Assembly (NCBI RefSeq): GCF_017498525.1
Contig: NZ_CP071796.1
Coordinates: 1,488,001-1,552,000 of the forward strand
Direction of reading: 5' to 3'
Source of the DNA: Ottowia testudinis
GTDB lineage: Bacteria > Pseudomonadota > Gammaproteobacteria > Burkholderiales > Burkholderiaceae_C
Length of the DNA: 64,000 bases
The notes below the pieces were generated by a model, which was not told the origin of the DNA, did not search any database, and saw nothing but the letters and a program-made list of their open reading frames with translations. Shown here in pieces: positions 18,706 to 28,755 of this stretch. The position numbers were made by a program, and so were the translations under genes. Numbering within the stretch: the first letter of the stretch is position 1; each line of letters opens with the position of its first letter.

Positions 18706-21700
18706 TCAGCTTTCTTGGTAAGGCGCCAGCAGATCCAGATCGCGCAGCATTTCGCTCGCGGCGATGGGGTTAAGTTGCGACAGCGGCTGCGTCTGGCTGT
18801 GGTCCCAAGTGACTTCGCTGCACAGCGTGACGGCCTTGACGTGCTGCTTGGGCTCGTAGCTCAGGTCGCCAATCACCAGCCCCGGCTCCAGCTCGGCCAC
18901 CAGGCACAGGACGTCGCCAGCGGGTTTGATGAACTCGCCCACCCAGCCGCCATCTTGTGCGTCACCGCGCTCCCAACCCCGGTTGATGAGGCCCATCAGG
19001 CTGCCGACTGAAACGGTTTTGCCGGCGAAGCGGGTGACGGCGTTGGCGGCCAGCTCGTGGGGCGTCAGTGCATAGGTCTCGCGTCCCAGTTGGCGAAAGG
19101 GTTGCAGGATTTCGTAGTCGGCCAGGATCTGGCCAAAGTCGGCCTGCTCATCGGCAGACATCTCCAGCACGTGGGCGATGCCGACGCTGGCGTCGGCGGC
19201 CAGCGTGTAGCCAGCGTCGTGCCGGTCGGCCAGCGTGAAGTCTTCCGCCACGCGAAAGGCTTCGGTGAAGATGCCGTCACGGTACACGGCCCACACCAGG
19301 CGTGTGGCCAGAAAGCGCATGACAGGGTGCTGCAAAAAGAAGAGCTTGAAGTCGTTGCTGGACCAGCGGCGTTGGCCCGTCATGGCCAGCTCCAGCCGCG
19401 TGACCTGCATGCTGGCAATGGCCTTGGCGTCTTTCTTCAGTTGCTTGTAGCGCGCGGTGGCGGCGTTGGCTTTCTCCGCGTCGTCGCTTTTGATGGGTTT
19501 GGGCAAATCCTTCAGCCGCGCGCCTTGCGCATCGCGCACGAAGGGTTTCAGGCTTTCGTCAAACGCCACGCTGAACTGGCGCGGGCCAAAGTCCAGCGCC
19601 AGCGCGCCGGATTCGTCCAGCCCCAGATCGGGCACCAGCCGGTCGGCCAATTCGTCGGTGCTCAGGCCGCGCGCGTCGGCAATGGCGGCAATCTTTTCGC
19701 GCGCTCTTTCTTGCAGACCTTTGAATTTGACCTTGTTGGCGATCGCGTTCAGGCTCATCAGCGCCAGGTCGGTGCCGATCAGCGTGAGCAGGTCCAGCCC
19801 CAGCACGGCGCGTGCGTGCGCGGCTTCGCCGGGCCATTCGCGGATCTTGGGCGTGAGGCCGCGCACGGTGTCGTTGTTGCCCAGGTGGCCCAGGGCGTGA
19901 AAGGCCCAGGCTTCCTTGGCTGGCGCGCCTGCGGCCATCCAGGCATCGAACAGGTCCCAGGAAAACCCGGCCAGCGACTCGAGCGTGCACACCTCGCGCA
20001 CGATGTCCAGGCCGGGGTAGGGCGCCTCCAGCTTGCTGATGGCCAGCATGGTGCCGATGTGCTCGGCGGCCGATACGGGCAGCGCGCCGCCGGTCTTGAG
20101 CTGCGGCCGCGTGAAAGTGGCAGGCGAGAAGAACGGCGGCAGCCTGGGCATCTTGGCCGGCAGCACGTTCAGCGGATCGGCGCTCTTGAGCGCGGTCAGC
20201 GCGGCCGGCATGTCAGGACAGGTGCTGGCGCCATATTCGGCGGCGATCTCGTCGATCAGCGCCTCGTGCCCGTGGCGCATCAGCCAGCGCAGGCCAAAGG
20301 CGCCGTTGTCTCGCGCCGCCTTGTCGGTGCCGAAGGCTTCTTGCAGGGCGACGATGGACGTGGTGCGCGGATGGCGGGCGATCCAATCCTGCGCGACAGC
20401 CTTGCTTTTCTTCACGTTGCGAAAGCTGTGCAACGCGATGCTGGCGATGCCGGTGGCATCGATGGCCGTGGCCAGGGGCAGGCCCCATTCGGGCCGGTTT
20501 TTGCAGTACGCCAGCAGGCCGGGCAGGGCGGCCTGGCCGTGCGTGGCCAATATCGATTGAATGATGGCGTCGGAATCGCCGTAATCCGTCCATGACCGCA
20601 CCGGGTACTCGTTCCATACACGCAAAGCCAAGCCGGGCGGCAGGTGGATGAGGTGATCGAAGGGGCGGCTCCACTGTTGCTCCAGCGTCAGGTCACTGGC
20701 CGAAACGGCCCTGCCGGCCAGGATTTCAGTGCGCGCCTGGTCGTTGATGCCCAATTGCCGGAACACCGCCGCTTCCATGTTGCCCAGGTTTTGGGCGAGT
20801 TTTTCCAGCCGATCTTGCAGCCAGCGTTCTGGTTTGGGCATCGGCCGGTAGTGGTCGATTTCGCTGTCCGTCCACTCCACGCGGGGTTCTACTGGCAGCG
20901 GAATCACCTCCAGCGTGGGCAAAGCCTGTGGCCGCAGCTTTTGCAGCCAAGGCGGGTTTTGCAGCAGCGCGGGCAGGGCGTCTACGCCAGCTTCCTTCAC
21001 ATCCAACGCCGCCAGCCTGGCCGTGAACGCCTGTGCCACGGCAGGTTCAAGCGCTGCCAAAGCTTGCGCCAGTGCCTGCGGATGCCGCGCGGCCAGGCGC
21101 AGCGTCCAGCCTTGCAGCATGCTCAGGCGGTGCGTGGCCAGGTGATCGATGGCGGTATACAGCGTGGCGGCCGGATGGCTTTCAGCCACCTTGTCGAGCA
21201 AGGCGCGGGTTTCCTTGGCGCCTTCCATCTGGCGCACCAGGGCGCCGATTTGCGCCGGGCACTGCACGGCCGCGATCCACTCCAGCATGCTTTCGGCGCT
21301 GCTCTTGTCACTGGCGTGCGACAGCAGCAGTTCCAACACCGGCATGGCGCGCACGCCATGCCGTGCCACCTGCAATTGCAGGGTGGGGTACAGGTAATAA
21401 AGGTAATGCTGGCTTTGATGGAGGTAGTCCACCATTTGCTGCGGCGACATGGCGCAGGTCAGCAGCCAGCACTGCTTGTCGCTCTTGGCCTGTGCCAGCG
21501 CCTCGTCCACCCAGGGTTGGTGGTGCGCAAAAAGAAAGGCACAGATAAAACCGGCCTCAGCCCTTGTCTGGCGCACGCGGGCAGCTATCAATAATGCAGC
21601 GTCGTGGTTTTCTTGCGAAGCTGCGGCAATGGCGTGCCGCAGCACTTCCAGCGCCGAGCGCACCTTGTGTTCATGCGGCACGGCTTGCGCCAGCGGCAGC

Positions 21701-22485
21701 AGTGTGTCCAGCATGAAGCCGATGCCGTGCAGCACCACGCCGGTCTTCACGATCCATTCGTGCGCCGCACTGCGCCAGTGCCAGTGGGCCAGGCACTGCG
21801 CGCAGGCTTCGCGCCAATAGGCCGGGTCGGGCTGGCTCAGCCGCTCACGCGTGAGGCAGGCGCGGCCACCCGCTTTGCCCCAGAACCGCCACTGCTGGCC
21901 AAGGGCTTGAGCCATGGCGTCCAGGGTGGGCTGGCTGCGCTGGTAGGTATCGTCTTCCAGCTCGGGAATCTTGTCCAGCAGCGCGGTGCTCGCTTCAAAC
22001 GGCGGCACCTGCTCACCGCGCAACACTGGCGCAATGGCCTTCTTCAAGATGGCATCGTCGATGCGCTCGGGTGGCCAATCCAGCGTGCTGGGATCCACGG
22101 GCGGTTGCGTGCCCGCGCCGGCGACAACCGAAGCCGGAGCGGCCACTGCCGTGGGCGGTGCCGCTGCCGCAGTCGGTTCAGTTGGCTTGACTGCTTCTGT
22201 TTTAGTAGCTGCTTGCGCTGATTCGGCGGGCGCTGAAGCCATTTTTGATGCCACTTTGGCCAGCGCGGCGTTGGCGGCCACGCTCACCTCGGCATAGCCC
22301 TTGCCCGTTTTTTCCTTGATCAGTTTGTCGCGTTCTTTCAGCGCCGCCGCCGCATCGGCAAAGGTCTTGGTCTGCGTCTGGCCGTTGGTGCCGATGCGGC
22401 CAAAGCGTATGGTGAGGTCGGCGCCCTCGGCCTGCACTTCCCAAAACTTGGCGGACTTGCCTTCGATGAGTTCGTAGCGTTGCAT
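18706..22485 (-). CDS. WGR-DUF4132 protein (YehI-like), copy 2
   Basis: 1259 aa. Residues 1-75 are a WGR domain (MQRYELIEGKSAKFWEVQ...IRFGRIGTNGQTQTKTF...KEKTGKGY), a fold that in PARP-type proteins contacts nucleic acid. A Pro/Ala/Thr linker follows (about 85-130), then a long HEAT-like helical body, then the C-terminal DUF4132 block (ARLKDLPKPIKSDD, LELAMTGQRRWSSNDFKLFFLQHPVMRFLATRLVW). It is a tandem duplicate of the upstream gene, with very similar C-terminal halves (for example HIGTMLAIS...LEAPY). The start is 15 bp after the upstream stop. A repeat copy at 21576-21600 encodes ALLIAARV inside the body. Confidence 0.9.
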   Translation of the reverse strand: MQRYELIEGKSAKFWEVQAEGADLTIRFGRIGTNGQTQTKTFADAAAALKERDKLIKEKTGKGYAEVSVAANAALAKVASKMASAPAESAQAATKTEAVKPTEPTAAAAPPTAVAAPASVVAGAGTQPPVDPSTLDWPPERIDDAILKKAIAPVLRGEQVPPFEASTALLDKIPELEDDTYQRSQPTLDAMAQALGQQWRFWGKAGGRACLTRERLSQPDPAYWREACAQCLAHWHWRSAAHEWIVKTGVVLHGIGFMLDTLLPLAQAVPHEHKVRSALEVLRHAIAAASQENHDAALLIAARVRQTRAEAGFICAFLFAHHQPWVDEALAQAKSDKQCWLLTCAMSPQQMVDYLHQSQHYLYYLYPTLQLQVARHGVRAMPVLELLLSHASDKSSAESMLEWIAAVQCPAQIGALVRQMEGAKETRALLDKVAESHPAATLYTAIDHLATHRLSMLQGWTLRLAARHPQALAQALAALEPAVAQAFTARLAALDVKEAGVDALPALLQNPPWLQKLRPQALPTLEVIPLPVEPRVEWTDSEIDHYRPMPKPERWLQDRLEKLAQNLGNMEAAVFRQLGINDQARTEILAGRAVSASDLTLEQQWSRPFDHLIHLPPGLALRVWNEYPVRSWTDYGDSDAIIQSILATHGQAALPGLLAYCKNRPEWGLPLATAIDATGIASIALHSFRNVKKSKAVAQDWIARHPRTTSIVALQEAFGTDKAARDNGAFGLRWLMRHGHEALIDEIAAEYGASTCPDMPAALTALKSADPLNVLPAKMPRLPPFFSPATFTRPQLKTGGALPVSAAEHIGTMLAISKLEAPYPGLDIVREVCTLESLAGFSWDLFDAWMAAGAPAKEAWAFHALGHLGNNDTVRGLTPKIREWPGEAAHARAVLGLDLLTLIGTDLALMSLNAIANKVKFKGLQERAREKIAAIADARGLSTDELADRLVPDLGLDESGALALDFGPRQFSVAFDESLKPFVRDAQGARLKDLPKPIKSDDAEKANAATARYKQLKKDAKAIASMQVTRLELAMTGQRRWSSNDFKLFFLQHPVMRFLATRLVWAVYRDGIFTEAFRVAEDFTLADRHDAGYTLAADASVGIAHVLEMSADEQADFGQILADYEILQPFRQLGRETYALTPHELAANAVTRFAGKTVSVGSLMGLINRGWERGDAQDGGWVGEFIKPAGDVLCLVAELEPGLVIGDLSYEPKQHVKAVTLCSEVTWDHSQTQPLSQLNPIAASEMLRDLDLLAPYQES
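21576..21600. repeat. Dispersed repeat copy inside a coding region
   Basis: GCGGGCAGCTATCAATAATGCAGC, the repeat tail, lies in frame inside the WGR-DUF4132 gene and encodes the peptide AALLIAAR on the minus strand. The paralogue upstream has AALAEAER at the aligned place, so the repeat has reshaped this segment. Confidence 0.6.
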
Positions 22486-22500
22486 GGTGGGTTTGCACTC

Positions 22501-25500
22501 TCAGGTGAAAGGGGCCATCAAATCAAGATCGCGCAGCATTTCGCTGGCGGCCACCGCGTTCAAACGAGTCAGGGGCTGCGGCTGATCACCGTTGCGCGTG
22601 GTCCGCAGCGTGAGCGTGGTCACGGTCTGTTTCGGTTCCGCGCTCAAATCACCCAGCACTAGGCCGGGGTCAAGGCGGGCAACGATCACGCCGTCAGTGC
22701 CCGGCACGAGCTTGACGAATTCGCCCAGCATGCCGCCACCATGCGCCTCGTCGCGCTCCCAGCCGCGGTGGATCAGGCCCATCAGGCTGCCGGCTTTCAC
22801 GGGCCGCTGGGCGAAGCGGGTGACGGCGTTGGCGGCGCGCTCGTCGTCGGTCAGCGCGTAGGTCTGGCGCGCCATCTGCGCAAAGGGCTGCATGATTTCG
22901 TAATCGGCCACGATCTGCGTGAAGGCGGCGCGCGTGTCGGCGGGCATGTCGAGCACGTGGGCGATGCCGACTGTGGCGTCGGGCGCCAGCGTATAAGCGT
23001 CGTCCTGCGCGTCGGCCAGCGTCCAGTCTTCGGCGATGCGAAAACCTTCTGCGAAGGTGCCGTCCTCATACACGCCCCACACCAGCCGCGCGGCCAAAAA
23101 GCGCATCACCGGGTGCTGCACAAAGAAGCGCTGAAAGTCGTTGCCGGACCAGCGGCGCTGGCGTGCCATGGCCAGCTCCAGCCGCGCGATTTGGGTGGAT
23201 GCAATGGCTTCGGCGTCTTTCTTCAGTTGTTTGAAGCGCGCGCTGGCGACAGGAGCGCGCTCGGGGTCGTCGGCCTTGGTCGGGCGCGGCAGGGTTTTCA
23301 GGCGCGCGCCGTCGCGCTCGCGCACATAGGGCAGCAGCGCTTCGTCAAAGGCGACGGTGAACTGGCGCGGGCCAAAGTCCAGCGTTTCGGCGCCGCGTTC
23401 GTTCAGGCCCAAATCGGGCACCAGGCGGTCGGCCAGGGCTTCGGGTGTGAGATCGCGCGCTTCGGCGATGGCGGCGATTTTTTCGCGTGCCCGCTCGCGG
23501 AAGGCGGGAAATTTCGACTTGTCGGCGATGGCGTTCAGGTTCATCAGCGCCAGGTCGGTGCCGATGAGGGCGAGCAAATCCAGCCCGGCTTCAGCGCGCT
23601 TTTTGGTGGCCGACTGGCCTGGCCACACGCGCACCTTGGGCGCCAGGCGGCGCACGGTCTCGTCATCGCCAAACCAGCCCAGCGCGTGAAAGGCCCAGTT
23701 CTGACGCGGCGCGGCACCGGCGGATTCCCAGGCTTCGAACACGTCCCACGCGAAGGCGGCCAGCGATTCGGGCGTGCAGGCCTGTCGCACGTGTTCCAGG
23801 CCCGCATACGGCGCTTCGAGCGTGCTGATGGCCAGCATGGTGCCGATGTGCTCCACCGCCGCCACGGGCAGTGCGCCTTGGCCGTTTTGCAAGATCGGCC
23901 GAGTGAAGGCTTCAGGCACGAAAAACCCCGGCAGCTTGGGCAACTTGGCCGGCAGCACGGCCAGCGGGTCAAGCGTTTTCAGCGCTTGCCAGGCGCCGGG
24001 CATGGGGCCGCCGTATTCAGCGGCAACTTGGTCGATCAGCGCCTCGTGGCAGTTTTTCATCAGCCCGCGCAGAGCGTTGGCACCGGCCTCGCGCGCCTTG
24101 GCGTCGGTGCCGAAGGCGTGGTGCAGGGCGACGGCAGCTGTGGTGCGAGGATGGCGCTGCACCCAGGCCTGCGCGGCGGCGCGCACGGCCTTGGCCTTAC
24201 TCAGCGATTGCAGCGCCAGAGCGGCCACACCGGCATCGTCCACGTCAATGGCAGCCAGCAAGCCTGATTCAGGCAGGACACGGATGTAGTTCAGCAAACC
24301 TGGCAGCGCGTCCACGCCGTAGCGCGCCAGCAGCACACGAACCACATGGGGATCATCGCTTACCCAGTCATCAGCGGGGTATTGGTTCCACAGGCGAATC
24401 GCCAGCGGCGAAGGCAGTGCCAGCAGGTGCCTGATCTGGCGCCACCCATAGCCGGAGGAGTCAATATCGCCTGGTTCCAGCGCCTTGCCGTCGATGATGG
24501 GCTGGCGCGATTCAGCCCGAATGCGCAGATGCTCCAGCACGGTGTGCGCAATGCCCTTGGGGCCTGATGGGTAGGAATAACCGCTTTTTTGCGTCGCGCG
24601 TTGGCGCATCGCTTCAGGCACATCGACGTGGACGGGTACGTTCAACGGGGGCCCACTCAAGGTGGGCAAGCTGACCGCGCGGGGCGGGTTCATCCACGGC
24701 GGCGTGCGCAGCAGATCGGGCAGCGCATCTGACGGCGCCTCGGCGTGCACCCGTTGCTGCAATACGGCGCGCCAGGCATCGGCCTGCGGCGCCGGCAGCG
24801 CGGCGAGCGATTGCGCCAGCGAATCCGCGTGGCGCGCACCCAGGCGCAGCGCCCAGCCCTGCAGGGCGGACGAGCGGGTGCGCAGCGCTTCGCCGATGGC
24901 GCTGTAGAGCGTGGCGGCGGGAAAGTCTTCAGCCACCTTGTCTAGCCGCGCGCGAACTTCCTTGCCATGGTTGAAATGCGCCACCAGCGTGCTGATTTGC
25001 GCCGGGTAGCGCATCGCTTGCACCCAGTCGAGCAGCGGACTGATCCAGCCTGGCTCGGTGCGGGCTATCAGCTCCGACAGCACGGCGAGCGTGCCTTCGC
25101 CATGCAGCCTGGCCATCAGGTACAGGCTGGGCGCTGGCTGGCGCAAGTGCTTCATGTGCCGCACGAAAGCCAGCGCTTGATCGATCGACATGACACAGGC
25201 TTCCAGCGAGTCCATGTCGCTGCGATGCCGGATGTGGGTCATGGCCTCGCTGAACCACGCCGTGTGATGTGGAAACAGGTAGCTGGCGATGATCAAGCTG
25301 GAAGGCGCCAGCAGGCGCTGCCGCTCAGCCTCGGCCAGGGCGGCATCGTGGGCTTGCGGCGAGGCGGCTGCAATCGCGTGGCGCAAGGCCTGCAACGCCA
25401 TGCCCATCGCGCGGTAGGGGTTGTCCACGGCGCGGTGCAGCGTCATGAGTACGTCGACCATGAAGGCGACGCCGCGCCAGTGCACGCCGGCCTGTACGAT

Positions 25501-26205
25501 CCAGCGCGGCGCTCCGCCATAGGTCCAGTTGGGCATCGTGAGGCATTGCGCACAGATTTGCAGCCATGCGGCGCGGTCGGCGGCGCTGAGCTTGTCTGCG
25601 GCCAGATGCTGCGTGAGCGAATCGCCCCAGCGCTGCCATGTTTCACCGCAGGCGGCGGCCATCGCCGCGAGATCCCGATCATCGGCGGGGGAGGGGTTGC
25701 CGACAAACAACGGATGGTCAGACGGCAGATCAGATGTAACTTCGAACGGCGGCACATGAATGCCACGCACCACCGGCATGCCGACATTGAGCGGCAGCAG
25801 GCTTTCATCCAGGCCGCCGCTCGGCCAGGGCAGGTCAGCGGGTGAAAGTGAAGCCGCGACGGGCACGCCAGTCGCTGGGACGATGGCAGAGGGTGGTGTG
25901 AGTAACGTAGGGTGCGGCGGATCAGAGGCGACCACGGCGTCTTGGGCGGGGGCTTGGGCAGGCAAAGACGCGGGCGCGCGGGGCGTTTGCGCGGCAGTAG
26001 CGCACCACTCAACATATCCTTTGCCCGTCTTCTCGCGGATCAACTTCTGCTGCTCCGCCATCGCCGCTTCAGCCGTGGCAAAGGTCTTGGTCTTGACCTG
26101 TCCCTGCGTGCCGATACGGCCAAAGCGCACGGTCAATGCGTTGCCTTCGGTCTGCACCTCCCAGAATTTGGCCGATGTGCCCTCGATCAACTCAAAGCGC
26201 TGCAT
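22501..26205 (-). CDS. WGR-DUF4132 protein (YehI-like), copy 1
   Basis: 1234 aa, first gene of the inserted cassette. It begins with a WGR domain (MQRFELIEGTSAKFWEVQ, VRFGRIGTQGQVKTKTF, REKTGKGYVEW), then a Pro/Ala linker, a long helical body and the C-terminal DUF4132 block (ARLKTLPRPTKADD, LELAMARQRRWSGNDFQRFFVQHPVMRFLAARLVWG). I start it at the ATG at 26205, which has a GGGAGGGG ribosome-binding site 5 bases upstream; an in-frame extension to 26280 would overlap permease C. The start is 28 bp after the permease C stop. E. coli YehI has the same WGR plus DUF4132 plan. Confidence 0.9.
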   Translation of the reverse strand: MQRFELIEGTSAKFWEVQTEGNALTVRFGRIGTQGQVKTKTFATAEAAMAEQQKLIREKTGKGYVEWCATAAQTPRAPASLPAQAPAQDAVVASDPPHPTLLTPPSAIVPATGVPVAASLSPADLPWPSGGLDESLLPLNVGMPVVRGIHVPPFEVTSDLPSDHPLFVGNPSPADDRDLAAMAAACGETWQRWGDSLTQHLAADKLSAADRAAWLQICAQCLTMPNWTYGGAPRWIVQAGVHWRGVAFMVDVLMTLHRAVDNPYRAMGMALQALRHAIAAASPQAHDAALAEAERQRLLAPSSLIIASYLFPHHTAWFSEAMTHIRHRSDMDSLEACVMSIDQALAFVRHMKHLRQPAPSLYLMARLHGEGTLAVLSELIARTEPGWISPLLDWVQAMRYPAQISTLVAHFNHGKEVRARLDKVAEDFPAATLYSAIGEALRTRSSALQGWALRLGARHADSLAQSLAALPAPQADAWRAVLQQRVHAEAPSDALPDLLRTPPWMNPPRAVSLPTLSGPPLNVPVHVDVPEAMRQRATQKSGYSYPSGPKGIAHTVLEHLRIRAESRQPIIDGKALEPGDIDSSGYGWRQIRHLLALPSPLAIRLWNQYPADDWVSDDPHVVRVLLARYGVDALPGLLNYIRVLPESGLLAAIDVDDAGVAALALQSLSKAKAVRAAAQAWVQRHPRTTAAVALHHAFGTDAKAREAGANALRGLMKNCHEALIDQVAAEYGGPMPGAWQALKTLDPLAVLPAKLPKLPGFFVPEAFTRPILQNGQGALPVAAVEHIGTMLAISTLEAPYAGLEHVRQACTPESLAAFAWDVFEAWESAGAAPRQNWAFHALGWFGDDETVRRLAPKVRVWPGQSATKKRAEAGLDLLALIGTDLALMNLNAIADKSKFPAFRERAREKIAAIAEARDLTPEALADRLVPDLGLNERGAETLDFGPRQFTVAFDEALLPYVRERDGARLKTLPRPTKADDPERAPVASARFKQLKKDAEAIASTQIARLELAMARQRRWSGNDFQRFFVQHPVMRFLAARLVWGVYEDGTFAEGFRIAEDWTLADAQDDAYTLAPDATVGIAHVLDMPADTRAAFTQIVADYEIMQPFAQMARQTYALTDDERAANAVTRFAQRPVKAGSLMGLIHRGWERDEAHGGGMLGEFVKLVPGTDGVIVARLDPGLVLGDLSAEPKQTVTTLTLRTTRNGDQPQPLTRLNAVAASEMLRDLDLMAPFT

Positions 26206-26233
26206 GCCCACCCCTCCCTGAGGCAAACCCTTT

Positions 26234-27109
26234 TTATCGTGCACGTGCCAAGCGCGGATCGAGCACATCGCGCAGCCCATCGCCCAGCAGATTCAATCCC
26301 AGCACCGCCAGCGCAATCGCCAGCCCCGGCCACACGGCGAGCAGCGGCGCCTGAAACATCAATGTCTGCGCCTCGGCCAGCATGCGGCCCCAGCTGGGCT
26401 GCGGCGGCTGCGTGCCCAGGCCCAGGTACGACAGGGCCGCTTCGGCCAGGATGGCGATGGCAAAGCGGATGGTGGTCTGCACGATCAGCACCGCCGTGAT
26501 GTTGGGCAGCACGTGCTGCGCCGTGATGGCCCAGGCGCCCTTGCCGCAGGCGCGCGCAGCCAGCACGTATTCGCGCGCCCACACGCTCTTGGCACTCGCG
26601 CGGGCGATGCGGGCAAACAGCGGAATGTTGTAGATGCCAATGGCGATGATGGCGTTGACGATGCCAGCGCCATACACGGCGGTAAGCATGATGGCCGTGA
26701 GGATGGCGGGGAAGGCGAGACCAAAATCCGAGATGCGCATCACGCCTTCTTCGACCCAGCCGCCGCGCGCCGCCGCCAGCAATCCCAATGCGGTGCCGAC
26801 GATGAGGCCAATGCCGACGGCGATCAAGCCGACCTGGATCGAAGCGCGCGCGCCCACCAGCAGCAGCGACACGATGTCGCGCCCGAAGGCATCGGTGCCC
26901 AGCCAGTGCGCGGCGCCGGATGGCAGCAGCTTGGCGTCCATGTTCACGTCGTAGACGGAATACGGTGTCCACAGGTACGACAGCGCAGCCGCGAGCAACA
27001 GCACCAGCGTCAGCACGCCGCCGATGACGAATCCCGGATGGCGGCGCGCGCGCTGCCAGAAGCCGGGTGCCGCCCGGGTGGCGGAAGCGGGCAGGGCGGC
27101 GGTGTTCAT
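26234..27109 (-). CDS. ABC transporter permease, DppC/OppC type
   Basis: 291-aa inner-membrane permease of the peptide-type importer. It has an N-terminal cytoplasmic tail, a first transmembrane helix at about 28-48 (GVLTLVLLLAAALSYLW), then a BPD_transp_1 domain of five helices. The EAA loop is REYVLAARACGKGAWAITAQHVLPN. The start at 27109 follows a 220-bp gap after permease B. The next gene downstream is not the expected ATPase but the WGR-DUF4132 gene, 28 bp away; the ATPases lie 23.5 kb further on. Confidence 0.93.
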   Translation of the reverse strand: MNTAALPASATRAAPGFWQRARRHPGFVIGGVLTLVLLLAAALSYLWTPYSVYDVNMDAKLLPSGAAHWLGTDAFGRDIVSLLLVGARASIQVGLIAVGIGLIVGTALGLLAAARGGWVEEGVMRISDFGLAFPAILTAIMLTAVYGAGIVNAIIAIGIYNIPLFARIARASAKSVWAREYVLAARACGKGAWAITAQHVLPNITAVLIVQTTIRFAIAILAEAALSYLGLGTQPPQPSWGRMLAEAQTLMFQAPLLAVWPGLAIALAVLGLNLLGDGLRDVLDPRLARAR

Positions 27110-27329
27110 GGCGTCGGATCAGAATGCAGTCGACCGCCAGACACCGCCGGGAAAGCGCGGGCAGCTATAAATAGAGCAGCGTCATCGGTGGGTTGAACCT
27201 GACCCTGATCCAACGGACGCAGAGGAGGCCATGCCAGCGAACGCCGTGGCCGGACCTGCGCCGGCCACTGGCGTTGTCCGTCCTCGCGCAGCAGAGAGGG
27301 GAAGGCGCGCAGCGACTCAGGGGGGTGTT
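27110..27329. repeat. Intergenic repeats between permeases B and C
   Basis: This 220-bp gap holds two dispersed elements. One copy of the AGCTAT repeat lies at 27151-27180. From about 27236 to 27334 lies an element of the form CCGTGGCCGG...CCACTGGCGTTGTCC...GGGGAAGGCGC...CGACTCAGGGGGG. A diverged second copy of the latter lies at about 41515-41610. No gene is seen. Confidence 0.65.
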
Positions 27330-28298
27330 TCATATTTCGCTTGCCTTCACCCGCGGATCGATCACCGCATACAGCACGTCGACCACGAAGTTGACGATCA
27401 CCACCATCGCCGCCAGCAGCATCACGCAGTTGCGCACCACGATCAAATCGCGGTTGGCGATGCTCTGAAAAATCAGCCGCCCCAGCCCCGGCAGATAGAA
27501 CACGTTCTCGACCACGATGGTTCCCGCCAGCAGTTCGGCAAATTGCATGCCCATCACCGTGATGACTGGAATCATCGCGTTGCGCAAAACATGGCCCCAC
27601 AGCGTGGCGCGGCGGCTCAGGCCCTTGGCGCGCGCGGTGCGCACGAAGTCCTCGCGCAGTACCTCCAGCACGGCCGATCGGGTAAAGCGCGCCAGGATCG
27701 CTGCCTGCACCACGGCCAGCGCCACGGCGGGCAGGATCAGCGCCTTCGTGCCTTCCCACAGGCCATGCCACACGCCGTCGTCGAACACCCAGCCGTCAAA
27801 ACCGCCGGCCGAAAACCATTGCAGCTTCACCGAAAACAGCAGGATCAGCAGGATGGCGGACCAGAAGTTGGGAATCGCCACGCCGATCTGCGCCAGCGTC
27901 ATGGCGCCCATATCGCCCACGCCGTTGTGTCGCGAGGCCGCATACACGCCCACCGTCAGCGCCAGCACGGTGGTCAGCAGCATGGCCAGCACGGCCAGTG
28001 GGATCGTGAGTTGAAGGCGTTCGGCGATCAATTCGGCCACCGGCGAACCATAGGTGTAGCTGTTGCCCATGTCGCCGCGCAGCAGCCCGGTGATCCAGGC
28101 CAAGTAGCGTTGGATGGCCGGTTGATCCAGCCCCAGCTCGGTGGCCTTGGCAGCCACGGCGCCGGGGTCGGCGTCGGGGCCCATCAACACCTGGGCGGCA
28201 TTGCCGGGCAGAACCTCCAGCACCGCGAATACGATGACGCTGGTGGCCAGCAGGGTGGCCAGCAATGTCAGCACGCGCTTGAACAAAAAGTAGCTCAT
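27330..28298 (-). CDS. ABC transporter permease, DppB/OppB type
   Basis: 322-aa inner-membrane permease, first gene of the transporter operon. The N-terminal helix MSYFLFKRVLTLLATLLATSVIVFAVLEVLPGNAAQVLMG is typical of DppB, followed by TITGL-type loops and the BPD_transp_1 domain. The EAA loop is REDFVRTARAKGLSRRATLWGHVLRNAMIPV. It diverges from the ferredoxin gene over 105 bp; on the minus strand a GATAAT box lies about 12 bases upstream of the ATG, a candidate -10. Its partner permease lies 220 bp downstream. Confidence 0.93.
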   Translation of the reverse strand: MSYFLFKRVLTLLATLLATSVIVFAVLEVLPGNAAQVLMGPDADPGAVAAKATELGLDQPAIQRYLAWITGLLRGDMGNSYTYGSPVAELIAERLQLTIPLAVLAMLLTTVLALTVGVYAASRHNGVGDMGAMTLAQIGVAIPNFWSAILLILLFSVKLQWFSAGGFDGWVFDDGVWHGLWEGTKALILPAVALAVVQAAILARFTRSAVLEVLREDFVRTARAKGLSRRATLWGHVLRNAMIPVITVMGMQFAELLAGTIVVENVFYLPGLGRLIFQSIANRDLIVVRNCVMLLAAMVVIVNFVVDVLYAVIDPRVKASEI

Positions 28299-28376
28299 GG
28301 GTCGGCGGCATTATCAACACAAAGCCTGGCGTCTTTTGCGCCCGCGCAGCGTGCGCGGCGGGCAGCGGCGGGATAA

Positions 28377-28655
<279 letters not shown>

Positions 28656-28755
28656 TCCATCACCACTTCTCGTCGGTTGGCGGGATGGAAAAAATCCCCG
28701 CGTAATGACGGCGCTTGACTGAACCGCAGTGTGGTGTGATCAGATTTGGCGTCTA

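Noticed and set aside
26206-26280. 25-codon N-terminal extension of the first WGR-DUF4132 gene
   Set aside because: It would overlap permease C and precedes a strong ribosome-binding site; the WGR domain begins at the ATG at 26205.
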